Assembly (NCBI RefSeq): GCF_946404925.1
Contig: NZ_CAMJFM010000003.1
Span: forward strand, 1-64,000
Source of the DNA: an uncultured Prevotella sp.
Lineage (GTDB): Bacteria; Bacteroidota; Bacteroidia; Bacteroidales; Bacteroidaceae
Reading direction: 5' to 3'
Length of the DNA: 64,000 nucleotides
This document shows positions 1-9,122 of the stretch, piece after piece; the first letter of the stretch is position 1; every line of letters begins with the position of its first letter. The notes under the pieces were generated by a model. The model saw only the letters and a list, made by a program, of their open reading frames with translations. It did not search any database and was not told where the DNA came from. The position numbers were made by a program, and so were the translations under genes.

Positions 1-3000
1 ATTTCCCTTACCTGTGATGGTAACGGTTGGAGCTACTTCATCAGAAGATGCTGCAACGTTTGTATTGTTTGTATAGCTGTACTCGAAGTCTGTGCCCTTT
101 ACCAGAGTAGTTGCTTCGGCTTCAGTAACAAGTACTATGCTGACAGCAGGCTCAGGCTTGATCTCATTACCAGAGTATGTCTGATCGGCGATGGTTGCAA
201 TTGTAGCCTCTGTAAGTGGTTTTGCAGTGATGTTGAATGTGGTTGTAGCAGTACCGCTATAGTTGCCTTTGAAGGTTACTGTAGCTGTGTATTCTCCTAC
301 GTTCGTACATCCATCGCTGTAGCTTACATCGTAGTCGGTCTCGGCATTAAATACCTTCTCGCTAACTCCTGTAGCTCCGTCTGCTGCAATTGCTACTTTG
401 GTAACCTCAGGGTGCTTTGCTGTACCATCAAATACAAGGTTAGCCTCTGGATTGATAGTAACTGTTGCCCCAGTAATGGCCTGAGTAGTAATGCTGAAGG
501 TCTTTGTTGCTGTGCCCGAATAATTTCCCTTACCTGTGATGGTAACGGTTGGAGCTACTTCATCAGAAGATGCTGCAGCATTGGTGTTGTTGCTGTATGA
601 TATGGTGTAGTCACCATCATCAGCAGTAACAGCTTGTGTTAATGTAGTTTCACCGTCCTTTACTGTTACAGAAGGTTCCAGTGCTTCGCCTGAATAAGTG
701 GCATCAGCAATCTCTATGCTAATGCTCTCGTGGCTTAAAGCCTTGTATACAGTTAGAGTATACGAAGCTTCACCAGCAGTAATATTAGCGGTTGCAGCAG
801 AAGAGACTGATATAGTCGTAGTTCCTACTCCAACAGGAGTTACAATACCTGTTTCACTAACAGTTGCAACTTGGGAATTAGAGCTTTCATAAGAAACACT
901 AACCCCATTCTCGTTCTTAAGCGTTGGGAGTGCCTGATCTGTTAGTCCGATTGTATATTGGGCTTCCTCAACAGGCTTGTTGTCGGCGTCAACAAATGAA
1001 AGATCTGGGTTATGGCGGATTACGTATTCTGCTTCTACATTGGCGCTTCTAACAACCTTGCCAGAATCTTCATCAAGTATATATACTGATATTTTTGTTG
1101 ATTCAGATACGCTAATTTCCTGATCTGCAGATGTGTATTGTGTGGCTTTATCTTCATCATCGCCAAGGTAGTACCATACTTGTGGGTAGTTTTCTGTATT
1201 GGCAGAAAAATTAGACGGGAGATTCCCTATTTTAACTCTCTGTTCACTATCATATGTGTCGCCATTAACGCTAAATGTCGGCTTGTTGTGGATTATGTAA
1301 GAGTAAAATGCTTCATTGCTATATAATTCTATTGGCATTTGAGCGTCAGGATTATCAATAAATGAACGCGCCATAATGCTATGAGATCCTGTGGTTGTAA
1401 AGTCGTGAGAGGATTTGTTACTTGAACTTCCGTTGTCAACTGCCATTTCAATAGTAAAGTCCTCTTGTGCATATCCTGCAGGCAGCTTGTTTGTTGTTGA
1501 AGCAGTTACAGTGAACTTCCCGTCGTTTAGAAAATATACACCGCTTTCAGGGGTAAGTGTTGGGGCTGCAAGATTCACTGAGAGATCATAATATGCTGTT
1601 GCTGGCACATAAACTCCTGTTGGATCAATACCAGTAACAGAAATCATAACTGTTCCTAAACCAACAATGTTTATGTCACCATTATCTTTATCAACTGTGG
1701 CAATGCTGTTGTCGTCGCTTGAATAGGTTAATGTAAGATTATTGCTATTTGTAAGTGTTGGCTTGGTGAAGTCCTCGCCATATACTGTTCTTACGTAATT
1801 ATCACTAAGCCCCTCGAATTTCAAGGTTGCTGTTTCTCCTGTTTTCAATGAAACAGAAAGCGGAACAATAGAGAACGATTGCGAAGAAGAGAAGTATAGT
1901 TGGATGTTTTCTGAGGTTATAGCTGATGTCAGTGGTATTTCAAGAATGCCATCAGCATTCGCTCTTGAAAGGGAAATAGGCTCATCTCCAGAATTGATTT
2001 CACCGTTATCCACCCATGTGGTGTTTTCTCCTGTCTTTTCTTCTATTCCTTTTATCTGTACTGTAACATCCTTGTTTGAACAGGTTCCCCAATCAAATTG
2101 TAATGTAACCTTATTTATTGTTTGTGATGAGGGGAATGAAGTCGGCCAAAGGGCTGCAGTGTTAGTGCTTCCTGCCGTTGAAGAACTTACTTTTATGTAT
2201 GTAGGCGCATGGCCGCTTCTATCGGTTAATGTTGCGCTGGAAGCATAATATGCTGATGGATTTGTATACATATATACTACACCATCTTGCGGGTTTATTA
2301 CCGATGTCGGGCCGGTAATATATGTTGTAGTCGTATTATTTGCGGTAGGAACGCAGACTTTTTTATCGCTTGCATTATATGATAGACTATTTGCATAAAT
2401 TATATCCTCCTTTTGTCCATGAGAAAGAGAGCCGTATGTTACAAGACAGCCTGGCAGAGTTTCGCTCGTCGTGAAAGATAACGTGGTGTTATTCCCTAGA
2501 AATTTAAAGGCGTTTCTGTCGGATCCGCCGATTTCGTTATATCCAACAAGGTGAATCGTAAGATTATTTAGACTTTCTCCAATAATGAAAGAATCATAAA
2601 AGGTATGCGCTATTTGTGCACCTTTTAGATTTAACGTATTATTTCCGTCAAAACTAACTGATGAGTAATCGTCACCTAGAACATTTGTCTTATTATCTTC
2701 TGTTATTTGCTTGAAATTGAAGTCACTCCCTGCATCATCATATACCCAAATTGGATATATTGTCTTTTTTGTGAGTGTCAAATCTGCTACATTATCACTG
2801 TTATAGTCTACAAGTCTATGATCTGTGTCGTCATAATGAACATCAGGAGAAGAGTTTGAAAGCAGATTATATCCCCCAAAGTCTACAGAGGAGAAGCCTC
2901 TCATAATGCCATCGCTGAAATTAAGCGATAATGTGGCATTATTTTCTCCGCTAAATGTAAGTGAACCGCCTCCTTCTATACTTTCGAGAGAGTTGTCTCC

Positions 3001-3729
3001 AGACAAATGGATAGTAAGCGCATCTAAATTGCAAGAAACTCCTCCTTCAATATTTGCTCCATTTAGTGTCAGGGTGGCGGGAGTGTCGCCTGTTGCTGGG
3101 GTGAATGAAACTTTTCCATCATTCTCTCCACCTGCAAAAATATTCGAGGCATTGTCGCCATCTACTTCTGTTCCTGCAATAGTGATATCATAAATTGGAA
3201 CAATCTCAATGCTCGAAATAGTTAACGGTATACTCTCTGTTTCTGAATTGTTCTTTATTATTAATTTAAGTCGCTGGTCCTGCTTCAAGTCAATACCAGT
3301 TGGATAGTATTCGTTCAATGACCATGAGAACACTTGATCACTTTGGTTCAAACCTCCTATTACAGTGTAATCTGATCCTCCTGCTATAGATGGTTGTGAT
3401 AAAGTAACAGTTATTTGGCTTGAGGTATATGTCTGCTGAATTGCAAACCTAATTGATTTCATGACATAATATCCTATGGAACTTTCGCTTTGGGGATATC
3501 CACTGGCACTGCTAAAGATTTCAAGTTTTTGTCCTGCAGCGATTGTGTAGGAGGCGCTTGGGCCAATAGGAGTGGCATTTGAGTCATCTGAGTCATACCA
3601 TGTGCCTCCAAGATTGTCTTTAAAAGATGTCTCTTCTGCCAGCGTGCTTTGGGGCAAAAAGAGTAGGGCGGCGAGTAGGATTGTAATGATCCTTGTAGAT
3701 TTGTTGAGGTTGAGTAGATGTTTTATCAT
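1..3729 (-). CDS. Large secreted Ig-like repeat surface protein (5' part; 3' end beyond window)
   Basis: The reading frame stays open from an ATG at 3729 to the left window edge, giving 1,243 codons of an incomplete protein. The N-terminus is a signal peptide: basic MIKHLLNLNKSTR, a hydrophobic core, then LPQSTLA before EETS. Residues about 30-200 look like a beta-rich jelly-roll or carbohydrate-binding-like region. A stretch rich in NxTLxL turns follows (about 180-400), then Big_2-like Ig domains with phrases such as SSDDNSIATVDKDNGDI. The visible C-terminal part has tandem YSGTATKTFSIT-type modules of about 85 residues, similar to the MBG-like repeats of Bacteroidales surface proteins. Two of these repeats share near-identical DNA around 1-60 and 520-590. 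It has its own promoter and reads away from the phosphatase gene. The function is probably adhesion or matrix binding, which is inference. Any C-terminal sorting domain would lie outside the window. Confidence 0.85.
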   Translation of the reverse strand, partial: MIKHLLNLNKSTRIITILLAALLFLPQSTLAEETSFKDNLGGTWYDSDDSNATPIGPSASYTIAAGQKLEIFSSASGYPQSESSIGYYVMKSIRFAIQQTYTSSQITVTLSQPSIAGGSDYTVIGGLNQSDQVFSWSLNEYYPTGIDLKQDQRLKLIIKNNSETESIPLTISSIEIVPIYDITIAGTEVDGDNASNIFAGGENDGKVSFTPATGDTPATLTLNGANIEGGVSCNLDALTIHLSGDNSLESIEGGGSLTFSGENNATLSLNFSDGIMRGFSSVDFGGYNLLSNSSPDVHYDDTDHRLVDYNSDNVADLTLTKKTIYPIWVYDDAGSDFNFKQITEDNKTNVLGDDYSSVSFDGNNTLNLKGAQIAHTFYDSFIIGESLNNLTIHLVGYNEIGGSDRNAFKFLGNNTTLSFTTSETLPGCLVTYGSLSHGQKEDIIYANSLSYNASDKKVCVPTANNTTTTYITGPTSVINPQDGVVYMYTNPSAYYASSATLTDRSGHAPTYIKVSSSTAGSTNTAALWPTSFPSSQTINKVTLQFDWGTCSNKDVTVQIKGIEEKTGENTTWVDNGEINSGDEPISLSRANADGILEIPLTSAITSENIQLYFSSSQSFSIVPLSVSLKTGETATLKFEGLSDNYVRTVYGEDFTKPTLTNSNNLTLTYSSDDNSIATVDKDNGDINIVGLGTVMISVTGIDPTGVYVPATAYYDLSVNLAAPTLTPESGVYFLNDGKFTVTASTTNKLPAGYAQEDFTIEMAVDNGSSSNKSSHDFTTTGSHSIMARSFIDNPDAQMPIELYSNEAFYSYIIHNKPTFSVNGDTYDSEQRVKIGNLPSNFSANTENYPQVWYYLGDDEDKATQYTSADQEISVSESTKISVYILDEDSGKVVRSANVEAEYVIRHNPDLSFVDADNKPVEEAQYTIGLTDQALPTLKNENGVSVSYESSNSQVATVSETGIVTPVGVGTTTISVSSAATANITAGEASYTLTVYKALSHESISIEIADATYSGEALEPSVTVKDGETTLTQAVTADDGDYTISYSNNTNAAASSDEVAPTVTITGKGNYSGTATKTFSITTQAITGATVTINPEANLVFDGTAKHPEVTKVAIAADGATGVSEKVFNAETDYDVSYSDGCTNVGEYTATVTFKGNYSGTATTTFNITAKPLTEATIATIADQTYSGNEIKPEPAVSIVLVTEAEATTLVKGTDFEYSYTNNTNVAASSDEVAPTVTITGKGN

Positions 3730-3781
3730 TTTTTTGGGCTGTTATACGGGTTGATACTCGAGTTTCTATTAAAAATCGGGG

Positions 3782-3813
3782 CAAATATACGATTTTTATC
3801 GATAAGTTCCAAA
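3782..3813 (-). promoter_or_regulatory. Bacteroidota-type promoter for the large surface gene
   Basis: On the minus strand, TTTG (3813-3810) and TATATTTG (3789-3782) are separated by 20 bp, matching the -33/-7 consensus of this phylum. The predicted transcript starts about 45 nt before the ATG at 3729. Octamer repeats lie about 40 bp further upstream. Confidence 0.75.
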
Positions 3814-3850
3814 TAAAAACAAGTTTTTATTTAATTTTTAGAATATATAC

Positions 3851-3880
3851 TTGATGATAGAATGATAGATTGATAGAAAT
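3851..3880 (-). repeat. TCTATCAT octamer repeats upstream of promoter (copy A)
   Basis: On the minus strand the segment reads as three consecutive TCTATCAA/T units followed by CATCAAG. The same octamer run occurs upstream of promoters near 9010 and 33660, and at 29951. Its distance to the -7 box here is longer than in the other copies. Confidence 0.7.
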
Positions 3881-3881
3881 A

Positions 3882-3910
3882 AAGGTTTGCAACACTAAAT
3901 TGCAAACCTT
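3882..3910 (-). terminator. Terminator hairpin after phosphatase gene
   Basis: A perfect 11-bp stem AAGGTTTGCAA / TTGCAAACCTT with a 7-nt loop lies 35 bp past the stop of the minus-strand phosphatase gene. On the minus strand it is followed by TATTTCTATC, a T-rich tail. A similar hairpin closes the BspA operon at 26841. Confidence 0.8.
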
Positions 3911-3944
3911 CGATTGTTGGGATATTTCAATGTTGTTATTCTGA

Positions 3945-5972
3945 TTAGTTTACATGAATGCACATCATCGTGAGGTCGTCGTTTGGTTCGGCGCCGTTGC
4001 GGTGCTGTTCTACTTGTGCAGCCAGCGTTTCAATCACCTGGCGGGCTGAGTCGAACTTGGTGTTGCGCAGAATCTCCAGCAGATGGTCGTCGCCAAACTG
4101 GTTCTTTCCCATATCCTCGGCCTCGTTCAGTCCGTCGGTGTAAACGAACAACGCGCGGCCCTTGACACTCGCCATTTCCTCGCCTATGTACTCTATATCA
4201 GGAAACAGTCCGATAGGTGCATTGGCTTCCATCTTCATAAAGTCGCCATTGTTCTCACCACCGCCGATGACGGGAGGATTATGACCGGCATTGCAGAACG
4301 ACAGATGGCCCGATTGCAGGTCAATCAGACCGAGGAAGAAGGTAACGAACATGCCTTGCTCGTTGTCTTCGGTCAGTGCATCGTTCATGCGAGTACATAT
4401 CTCGGCCGGCATCATGCCCTGAGCCGCCAAGGTGCGGAACAGTCTGGTTGCCTGGGCCATAAAGAGCGATGCAGGTACACCCTTACCTGAAACGTCGCCC
4501 ACGGCAAAATACAACCTGTCGCCTATCAGCACATAACCGTACAAGTCGCCGCCCACCTCCTTGGCCGGCGTCATCTGGGCGTACATATCCAGACCTTCGC
4601 GCTCGGGGAAGGTGCTTGGCACCATACTCATCTGTATGTCGCGAGCGATGCGGAGCTCTGATTCTATGCGCTCCTGGGCAGCCTTCATCTCGGCCATACG
4701 CTTGGCAGCCCGACGGCGGAACCAGGTATAGATAATGAAGAATGCCGTAATCAGGCCCATGGCAATCATCAGTGCAAATATCTTCTGGCGATTCAGTTCT
4801 ATCTGCTGCTGGGCTATCTCCTCGTCCTTCTGTTTGGTTTCGTAGATGGTGGCCAGTTTGGCTGCTTCGCCTCGCTTTTCGTGAGTGATGGCCGAGTCGA
4901 GGTTTTCGAGCACAAATGCGGCTGTGGCGTAAGCCGAATCCTTACGTCCGGCCTTCATGTTGGCCTCGAACTTCTTGGTCAGCATCTCCAGCAGCTCGTA
5001 CGATGGCTCGAGATTGAATTTCTTCACCATGTCGTTGAGAGTGCCGGGGAAGGCATCGGCAGCCTCGGCATAACGGTGGGTGGCAATCAAGAACTTTATG
5101 AGTCTGTATCGTCCTTCCACATTCTGCGAGTGCTCCGAATTCTTGAATAATTCGTAATATCGCTCGGCCTCCTCGGGCTTGTTCTGTGCCAGCGCCAGCG
5201 TCATGTGGTCGCCGTTCAAACTGTTTTTTACCTTATTTCTATAGGCTTCAGGTGCATCTTCGCGCTCGTAGAAGTGCTGTACCAGCGAGTCGGTTCTAGC
5301 CAGCCAGTAGGCCATCTTCTCGTAGTTTTTCTGTTCCTCGTTAAACAGGGTGATGTTGTGCAAAACCGACATGCAGTTATACTCTTGCCCCCATGTGGTA
5401 TCAAGTTTTCTCATCTCTTTAAGACTCTCGTATGCGGCATCGTACGATTTCTGTGCATCAGCGTCTCTATCTAACTTGCCCTGTGCATAGCCTAAGTACA
5501 TGTGCAACATCATTTTCAGGAAATGAAAATGCGACACAAATTTGGGATTAGGAGTCATGGTGTTCAGTGTCTCCATCATCGGCACGGCTGTACTCAGCAA
5601 CTCGCCGTAGTTGCCCTGCATGGCATACAGTTGGGCCAGATTGCAAATACATGTAATGTAGCTTATACTGTCTTGACCGTCTTTCGGGATGGTATTGGTT
5701 GTAGCCTTTCTGAACGACTGTCCGGCCTCATCCAGCATGTTGTATTGCAAATAAGCCTCACCGCGACGTCTTGCCGCCATAATGTACGACAGATCGCCTG
5801 TATTCTCAAAGCTGTCTATCACGGCAATCGCTCTGTCGATGCTTTGCGACAGAATAGCGGCAGATGTGATACTGTCGATTGTTGACTGACTTGTTCTTTG
5901 CTCCTGTTGTTGTTTCTCCTGACATGCCACCACGGCCACCAGCAACACTACTAAGTACAATAGTTTCTTCAT
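3945..5972 (-). CDS. Lipid-anchored TPR sensor with C-terminal SpoIIE/RsbU-type PP2C phosphatase
   Basis: This 675-residue protein should dephosphorylate a STAS-domain anti-sigma antagonist, as RsbU and SpoIIE do. It starts with a lipoprotein signal (lipobox VVAC, Cys17). Next come TPR-like helical repeats to about residue 380, which would lie outside the inner membrane, one transmembrane helix at about 398-418, and a short coiled coil. A cytosolic phosphatase domain spans about 445-675. Metal-binding acidic motifs are intact: EVGGDLYGY, GDVSGKGVPASLFMAQ, YTDGLNEAED and EPNDDLTMM. A lipid anchor before a periplasmic domain and an internal TM helix is a little unusual; the first segment could instead act as a TM anchor. 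The phosphatase half is nearly identical to that of the divergent neighbour, while the sensor halves have diverged. A candidate target is the STAS protein at 58738-59049. Confidence 0.9.
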   Translation of the reverse strand: MKKLLYLVVLLVAVVACQEKQQQEQRTSQSTIDSITSAAILSQSIDRAIAVIDSFENTGDLSYIMAARRRGEAYLQYNMLDEAGQSFRKATTNTIPKDGQDSISYITCICNLAQLYAMQGNYGELLSTAVPMMETLNTMTPNPKFVSHFHFLKMMLHMYLGYAQGKLDRDADAQKSYDAAYESLKEMRKLDTTWGQEYNCMSVLHNITLFNEEQKNYEKMAYWLARTDSLVQHFYEREDAPEAYRNKVKNSLNGDHMTLALAQNKPEEAERYYELFKNSEHSQNVEGRYRLIKFLIATHRYAEAADAFPGTLNDMVKKFNLEPSYELLEMLTKKFEANMKAGRKDSAYATAAFVLENLDSAITHEKRGEAAKLATIYETKQKDEEIAQQQIELNRQKIFALMIAMGLITAFFIIYTWFRRRAAKRMAEMKAAQERIESELRIARDIQMSMVPSTFPEREGLDMYAQMTPAKEVGGDLYGYVLIGDRLYFAVGDVSGKGVPASLFMAQATRLFRTLAAQGMMPAEICTRMNDALTEDNEQGMFVTFFLGLIDLQSGHLSFCNAGHNPPVIGGGENNGDFMKMEANAPIGLFPDIEYIGEEMASVKGRALFVYTDGLNEAEDMGKNQFGDDHLLEILRNTKFDSARQVIETLAAQVEQHRNGAEPNDDLTMMCIHVN

Positions 5973-6015
5973 TGATTTTTGTAGGCGTTTTAAGTTAATG
6001 GATTAATTTTGGGCG

Positions 6016-6046
6016 CGAAGTTACAAAAAAATGCTGAATGTTCAAA
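6016..6046 (-). promoter_or_regulatory. Promoter of minus-strand phosphatase gene
   Basis: On the minus strand, TTTG (6046-6043) and TAACTTCG (6023-6016) are separated by 19 bp. The -7 box differs from TAnnTTTG by one base. Both divergent phosphatase promoters sit within this 140-bp gap. Confidence 0.65.
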
Positions 6047-6087
6047 CTTTTTTGCTAAAAATATGTGGCACTTTGTTACATTTTGCT

Positions 6088-6095
6088 TATATTTG
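6088..6095 (+). promoter_or_regulatory. -7 box of plus-strand phosphatase gene
   Basis: TATATTTG followed by C lies 17 bp before the ATG at 6113, leaving a very short leader of about 10 nt. No clear TTTG is seen 19-21 bp upstream. Confidence 0.65.
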
Positions 6096-6112
6096 CAACC
6101 AAATACTAACCA

Positions 6113-8098
6113 ATGAAACGATCTATTAGCCTAAAAGTTGCCGTATTGGCAGTATTGATCGCCATGTTCTCGTGCGGTCATGAACAGAAGTCAGAGTCGC
6201 ATAGCAGTTACGCTGACAGTTTAGTTAACACGTGTTTTCGTACCGAGAATTTCGACCGTCTGATGGTGCTTATCGACAGTTTCCAGAATACTGGCGATTA
6301 CACCCCCGAGTGGGCCGACTTTATGCGTGGTGCAGGTTACGATATGATTGCCAAGAAGCAGGTAACCGAGCATTACTGGGAGAAGCTCTACAGCACTACC
6401 GACCCCGAGAAGTATCCCGATTTCTACTATTTTATGGCCGGCCGTTTGTCGCAGCTGCGCTTGACGATGGCAGATTATCAGGGCTCGATAGATGTGGCCA
6501 TCAAGGCACTGGAATATGCCGACGAACATGGCGGACTATCGGATGATATGAGAATGACTCTGCTATGGAGCGTTGCTGTATCTCAGCAGGATCTTGGTTT
6601 GAAGGAGGCCGAAGCTTCATCGCTCAAGGTGTACAATATGCTCGAAAAACTTTCTCATGGCCCGAAGGATTGTACCGGCAAGATGTTTTTCGCCACAGGC
6701 TTGACCGATTATTATATCAGGATGAAACAATACGACAAGGCCAACCAGTGGTTGCTCAAGGCCCAAGATAATTGGCATTGCCTTGATCCGAGTGCCGACT
6801 CGCTGCTTTATCATGAATACATCTGGCAGATTGGTCTGGTGCATGTCAGACTGCTTGAGGCTCAGGGCAACACCAAACAGGCGCAGGCCATTTTCAAGCA
6901 GATTAAACCTGAGTTCACACGGAGTCCTTATGGACTTAGCGCAGCAGCCGAATACTTGTTGGAAACTAAGAGATACACCGAGGCTGCCGACTTCTATACC
7001 CGCGTAGATGCCCAATTCCACGAAGATCATTGGAGTGCCGACAAGAATCTCGACTTCATCAACAACACCCTCATACCCCGACTGAAGGCAAATTTAGGCG
7101 CAGGCCGAAAAGACTCGGTGGTATCCATGGCCCGGTTCCTGGCCGACCACTACGAGCAGGCCCTCGACGACGAACGTAAAAACAATGCCACCCAGCAGGC
7201 TATTATCTACGATACCCAAGGCAAGGAGAAGCAGATAGCTGAACAAGAGGCCTCGCTGATGCAGCAGCGCATCATCGGATTGATGGTGGCCATCGTTCTG
7301 CTCACTGTGTTCTTTATCGTCTACTCGCTGTTGCGCCGCAGAGCCGCCAATCTCAAGGCCGCGAAAGATCGAATCGAGTCCGAGCTCCGCATCGCTCGCG
7401 ACATCCAGATGTCGATGGTTCCTAGTACCTTCCCCGACCGCGAGGGACTCGACATGTATGCCTCTATGACCCCCGCCAAGGAGGTGGGCGGCGATCTGTA
7501 CGGCTATGTGCTGATAGGCGACAAACTGTACTTCGCCGTGGGCGATGTGTCAGGTAAGGGTGTACCTGCATCGCTGTTCATGGCCCAGGTTACACGCTTG
7601 TTCCGCACCATGGCGGCGCAAGGCCTGATGCCGGCCGAGATATGTACCCGTATGAACAACGAGCTATCGGGCGACGACAATGTAAACGGCATGTTCGTCA
7701 CCATGTTCTTGGGTATGCTTAATATGGAAACCGGCCATCTTAACTACTGCAACGCCGGCCACAATCCACCCGTTATCGGTGGTGGAGAGAATCGGGGCGA
7801 ATTCCTTGAGATGATACCTAACGCTCCCATCGGTCTGTTCCCTGAGCTCGACTATGAGGGCGAGGAGATTGACAACATTAAGGGGCGCGCGATATTCGTA
7901 TATACCGACGGATTGAACGAGGCCGAAGACCTTGAACAGAACCAGTTTGGCGAAGACCACCTGCTGGAGATTCTGCGCAACACCCACTTCGACTCCGCCC
8001 GCCAGGTGATTGAAACGCTGGCTGCACAAGTAGAACAGCACCGCAACGGCGCCGAGCCCAACGACGACCTCACGATGATGTGCCTAAGAGTAAGCTAA
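6113..8098 (+). CDS. Lipid-anchored TPR sensor with C-terminal SpoIIE/RsbU-type PP2C phosphatase (paralogue 2)
   Basis: This 661-residue paralogue of the divergent gene has the same plan. A lipoprotein signal ends at FSC (Cys21), TPR-like helices fill the N-terminal half, a TM helix lies near 386-407 (IIGLMVAIVLLTVFFIVYSL), and a coiled-coil linker leads to the phosphatase domain. EVGGDLYGY, GDVSGKGVPASLFMAQ, YTDGLNEAED and EPNDDLTMM are all present, so it should be catalytically competent. From RIESELRIARDIQMSMVPST onward the protein is nearly the same as its neighbour, and the last few hundred bases are also close at DNA level. The sensor halves share only general pattern (SLVNTCF, IDSFQNTGDY). 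The likely role is dephosphorylating an RsbV-like protein in response to an envelope signal. The ligand is unknown. Confidence 0.9.
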   Translation: MKRSISLKVAVLAVLIAMFSCGHEQKSESHSSYADSLVNTCFRTENFDRLMVLIDSFQNTGDYTPEWADFMRGAGYDMIAKKQVTEHYWEKLYSTTDPEKYPDFYYFMAGRLSQLRLTMADYQGSIDVAIKALEYADEHGGLSDDMRMTLLWSVAVSQQDLGLKEAEASSLKVYNMLEKLSHGPKDCTGKMFFATGLTDYYIRMKQYDKANQWLLKAQDNWHCLDPSADSLLYHEYIWQIGLVHVRLLEAQGNTKQAQAIFKQIKPEFTRSPYGLSAAAEYLLETKRYTEAADFYTRVDAQFHEDHWSADKNLDFINNTLIPRLKANLGAGRKDSVVSMARFLADHYEQALDDERKNNATQQAIIYDTQGKEKQIAEQEASLMQQRIIGLMVAIVLLTVFFIVYSLLRRRAANLKAAKDRIESELRIARDIQMSMVPSTFPDREGLDMYASMTPAKEVGGDLYGYVLIGDKLYFAVGDVSGKGVPASLFMAQVTRLFRTMAAQGLMPAEICTRMNNELSGDDNVNGMFVTMFLGMLNMETGHLNYCNAGHNPPVIGGGENRGEFLEMIPNAPIGLFPELDYEGEEIDNIKGRAIFVYTDGLNEAEDLEQNQFGEDHLLEILRNTHFDSARQVIETLAAQVEQHRNGAEPNDDLTMMCLRVS

Positions 8099-8127
8099 CA
8101 AAAACAAGCAGAAAAATGATGAAACAT

Positions 8128-8156
8128 AAAGGCGACACTGGATTAGTGCCGCCTTT
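8128..8156. terminator. Bidirectional terminator between convergent genes
   Basis: A 12-position stem with one mismatch starts AAAGGCG and ends CGCCTTT, around the 5-nt loop GGATT. It is flanked by A and T runs on either side. It lies 30 bp past the phosphatase stop and 6 bp before the convergent lipoprotein stop, so it can serve both genes. Confidence 0.85.
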
Positions 8157-8161
8157 ATTAG

Positions 8162-8908
8162 TTATTTAAACTTGTCAGCTAGTTGCTGGCTCAGGTCTTT
8201 AATCCGCTGTTCAAAGGCCTTTTTGGCATTCTCGGTGGTGTCTTTGGCCTGCTTGTAGAAGTCGGTTTCGCTATCGGCAATGTAGAACTTAGCTGCCTTC
8301 GACATCCACTCGGCGTTCCACATGGTAAACAATACCGTTACAAAGAGTTCTGATTTTGAACCAGCCTTGCTCGACTTGCTCCAATCCTCCTCAAGCGTGT
8401 AGAAGTTGTTGTTAAGAACCGGACATAGTGCGTTGCCGTCCTTGTCGACAAACATCGTTCGTGCGTGCGAGATTCTGAACAGACCTTCGCCAATACCTGT
8501 GTCGGCCGTGTATTCCACCTCGGCTCTGAAACTCAGTTTGTCTTCCTTAGAGCGCTCGGGGTTAAACTTAAACTCCGACAAGATCTTGAGGGGCACCCCC
8601 TCGGCCACCTCGGTGGGGAATGTCTTGTCGGCCCATGTGTCGGTAATGCCTTTGATGGCCACTATAGCAGCGCTATCCAACTGCTTCGACTGAATCTGGA
8701 GTTGCTTCAAAGCCTCCTCCTTACTTTCGCTATTCTGCAGATTTGTCAACAGGTCGATACACTTCTGATTGTAATCCACCACCACAGCCGGTAATTCGCC
8801 GAAGATACCTTTATTCGATACTTTTCCGCCATCGCCCGAGCAACACGCGAAACACACTACCGCTGTCAAAACAGCCACAACCGAAAGGACTTTCTTAATC
8901 ATACGCAT
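8162..8908 (-). CDS. Lipoprotein of unknown function
   Basis: This 248-residue protein starts with a signal ending in a lipobox-like stretch, VVCFACCSGDGG, with adjacent cysteines at about residues 22-23. Translation may begin at Met1 or Met3 (MRMIKK); the second is 6 bp further in. The mature part is soluble and mixed alpha/beta, with a Lys/Gln-rich helical C-terminus (FEQRIKDLSQQLADKF). I do not recognise the family. It is transcribed alone from a repeat-associated promoter and ends at a shared terminator. Codon use resembles its neighbours. It probably sits in the envelope, role unknown. Confidence 0.8.
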   Translation of the reverse strand: MRMIKKVLSVVAVLTAVVCFACCSGDGGKVSNKGIFGELPAVVVDYNQKCIDLLTNLQNSESKEEALKQLQIQSKQLDSAAIVAIKGITDTWADKTFPTEVAEGVPLKILSEFKFNPERSKEDKLSFRAEVEYTADTGIGEGLFRISHARTMFVDKDGNALCPVLNNNFYTLEEDWSKSSKAGSKSELFVTVLFTMWNAEWMSKAAKFYIADSETDFYKQAKDTTENAKKAFEQRIKDLSQQLADKFK

Positions 8909-8958
8909 TTGTTTTTAAGTTATTGATTTGTAAAAGGTTCCAAGTGTAATATCGCCTG

Positions 8959-8990
8959 CAAATATACGAAAAATATCAGATACCCTCCAA
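8959..8990 (-). promoter_or_regulatory. Promoter of the lipoprotein gene (repeat-associated)
   Basis: On the minus strand, TTG within ACTTGG (about 8990-8988) is followed 21 bp later by TATATTTG (8966-8959). Upstream lies CATCAACTTTTTTGG and two TCTATCAT octamers, matching the copies at 29951 and 33661. Confidence 0.75.
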
Positions 8991-9006
8991 GTATTTTGCC
9001 AAAAAA

Positions 9007-9028
9007 GTTGATGATAGAATGATAGAAA
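9007..9028. repeat. Shared octamer repeat between divergent promoters (copies B/C)
   Basis: GTTGATGATAGAATGATAG is the reverse complement of the CTATCATTCTATCATCAAC seen near 33670. It lies between the divergent promoters of the lipoprotein at 8908 and the PEGA gene at 9123. Both promoters carry the CTTGG -33 variant and TATATTTGC. Confidence 0.7.
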
Positions 9029-9041
9029 AATTGTGAAAAGC

Positions 9042-9072
9042 TTGGAAGTTTCAAAGATTATTTCTATATTTG
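9042..9072 (+). promoter_or_regulatory. Promoter of the PEGA-BACON-BspA operon
   Basis: CTTGGAAGTTTC supplies TTG at 9042-9044, and TATATTTG lies at 9065-9072 with a 20-bp spacer. The leader to the ATG at 9123 is about 45 nt. The -33 region ACTTGGAAGTTTC is nearly the same as at 33704-33718. Confidence 0.8.
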
Positions 9073-9122
9073 CCCCATAATAGTATTACTAATCATAAAA
9101 TAAATAATAAATTATAGAATAC

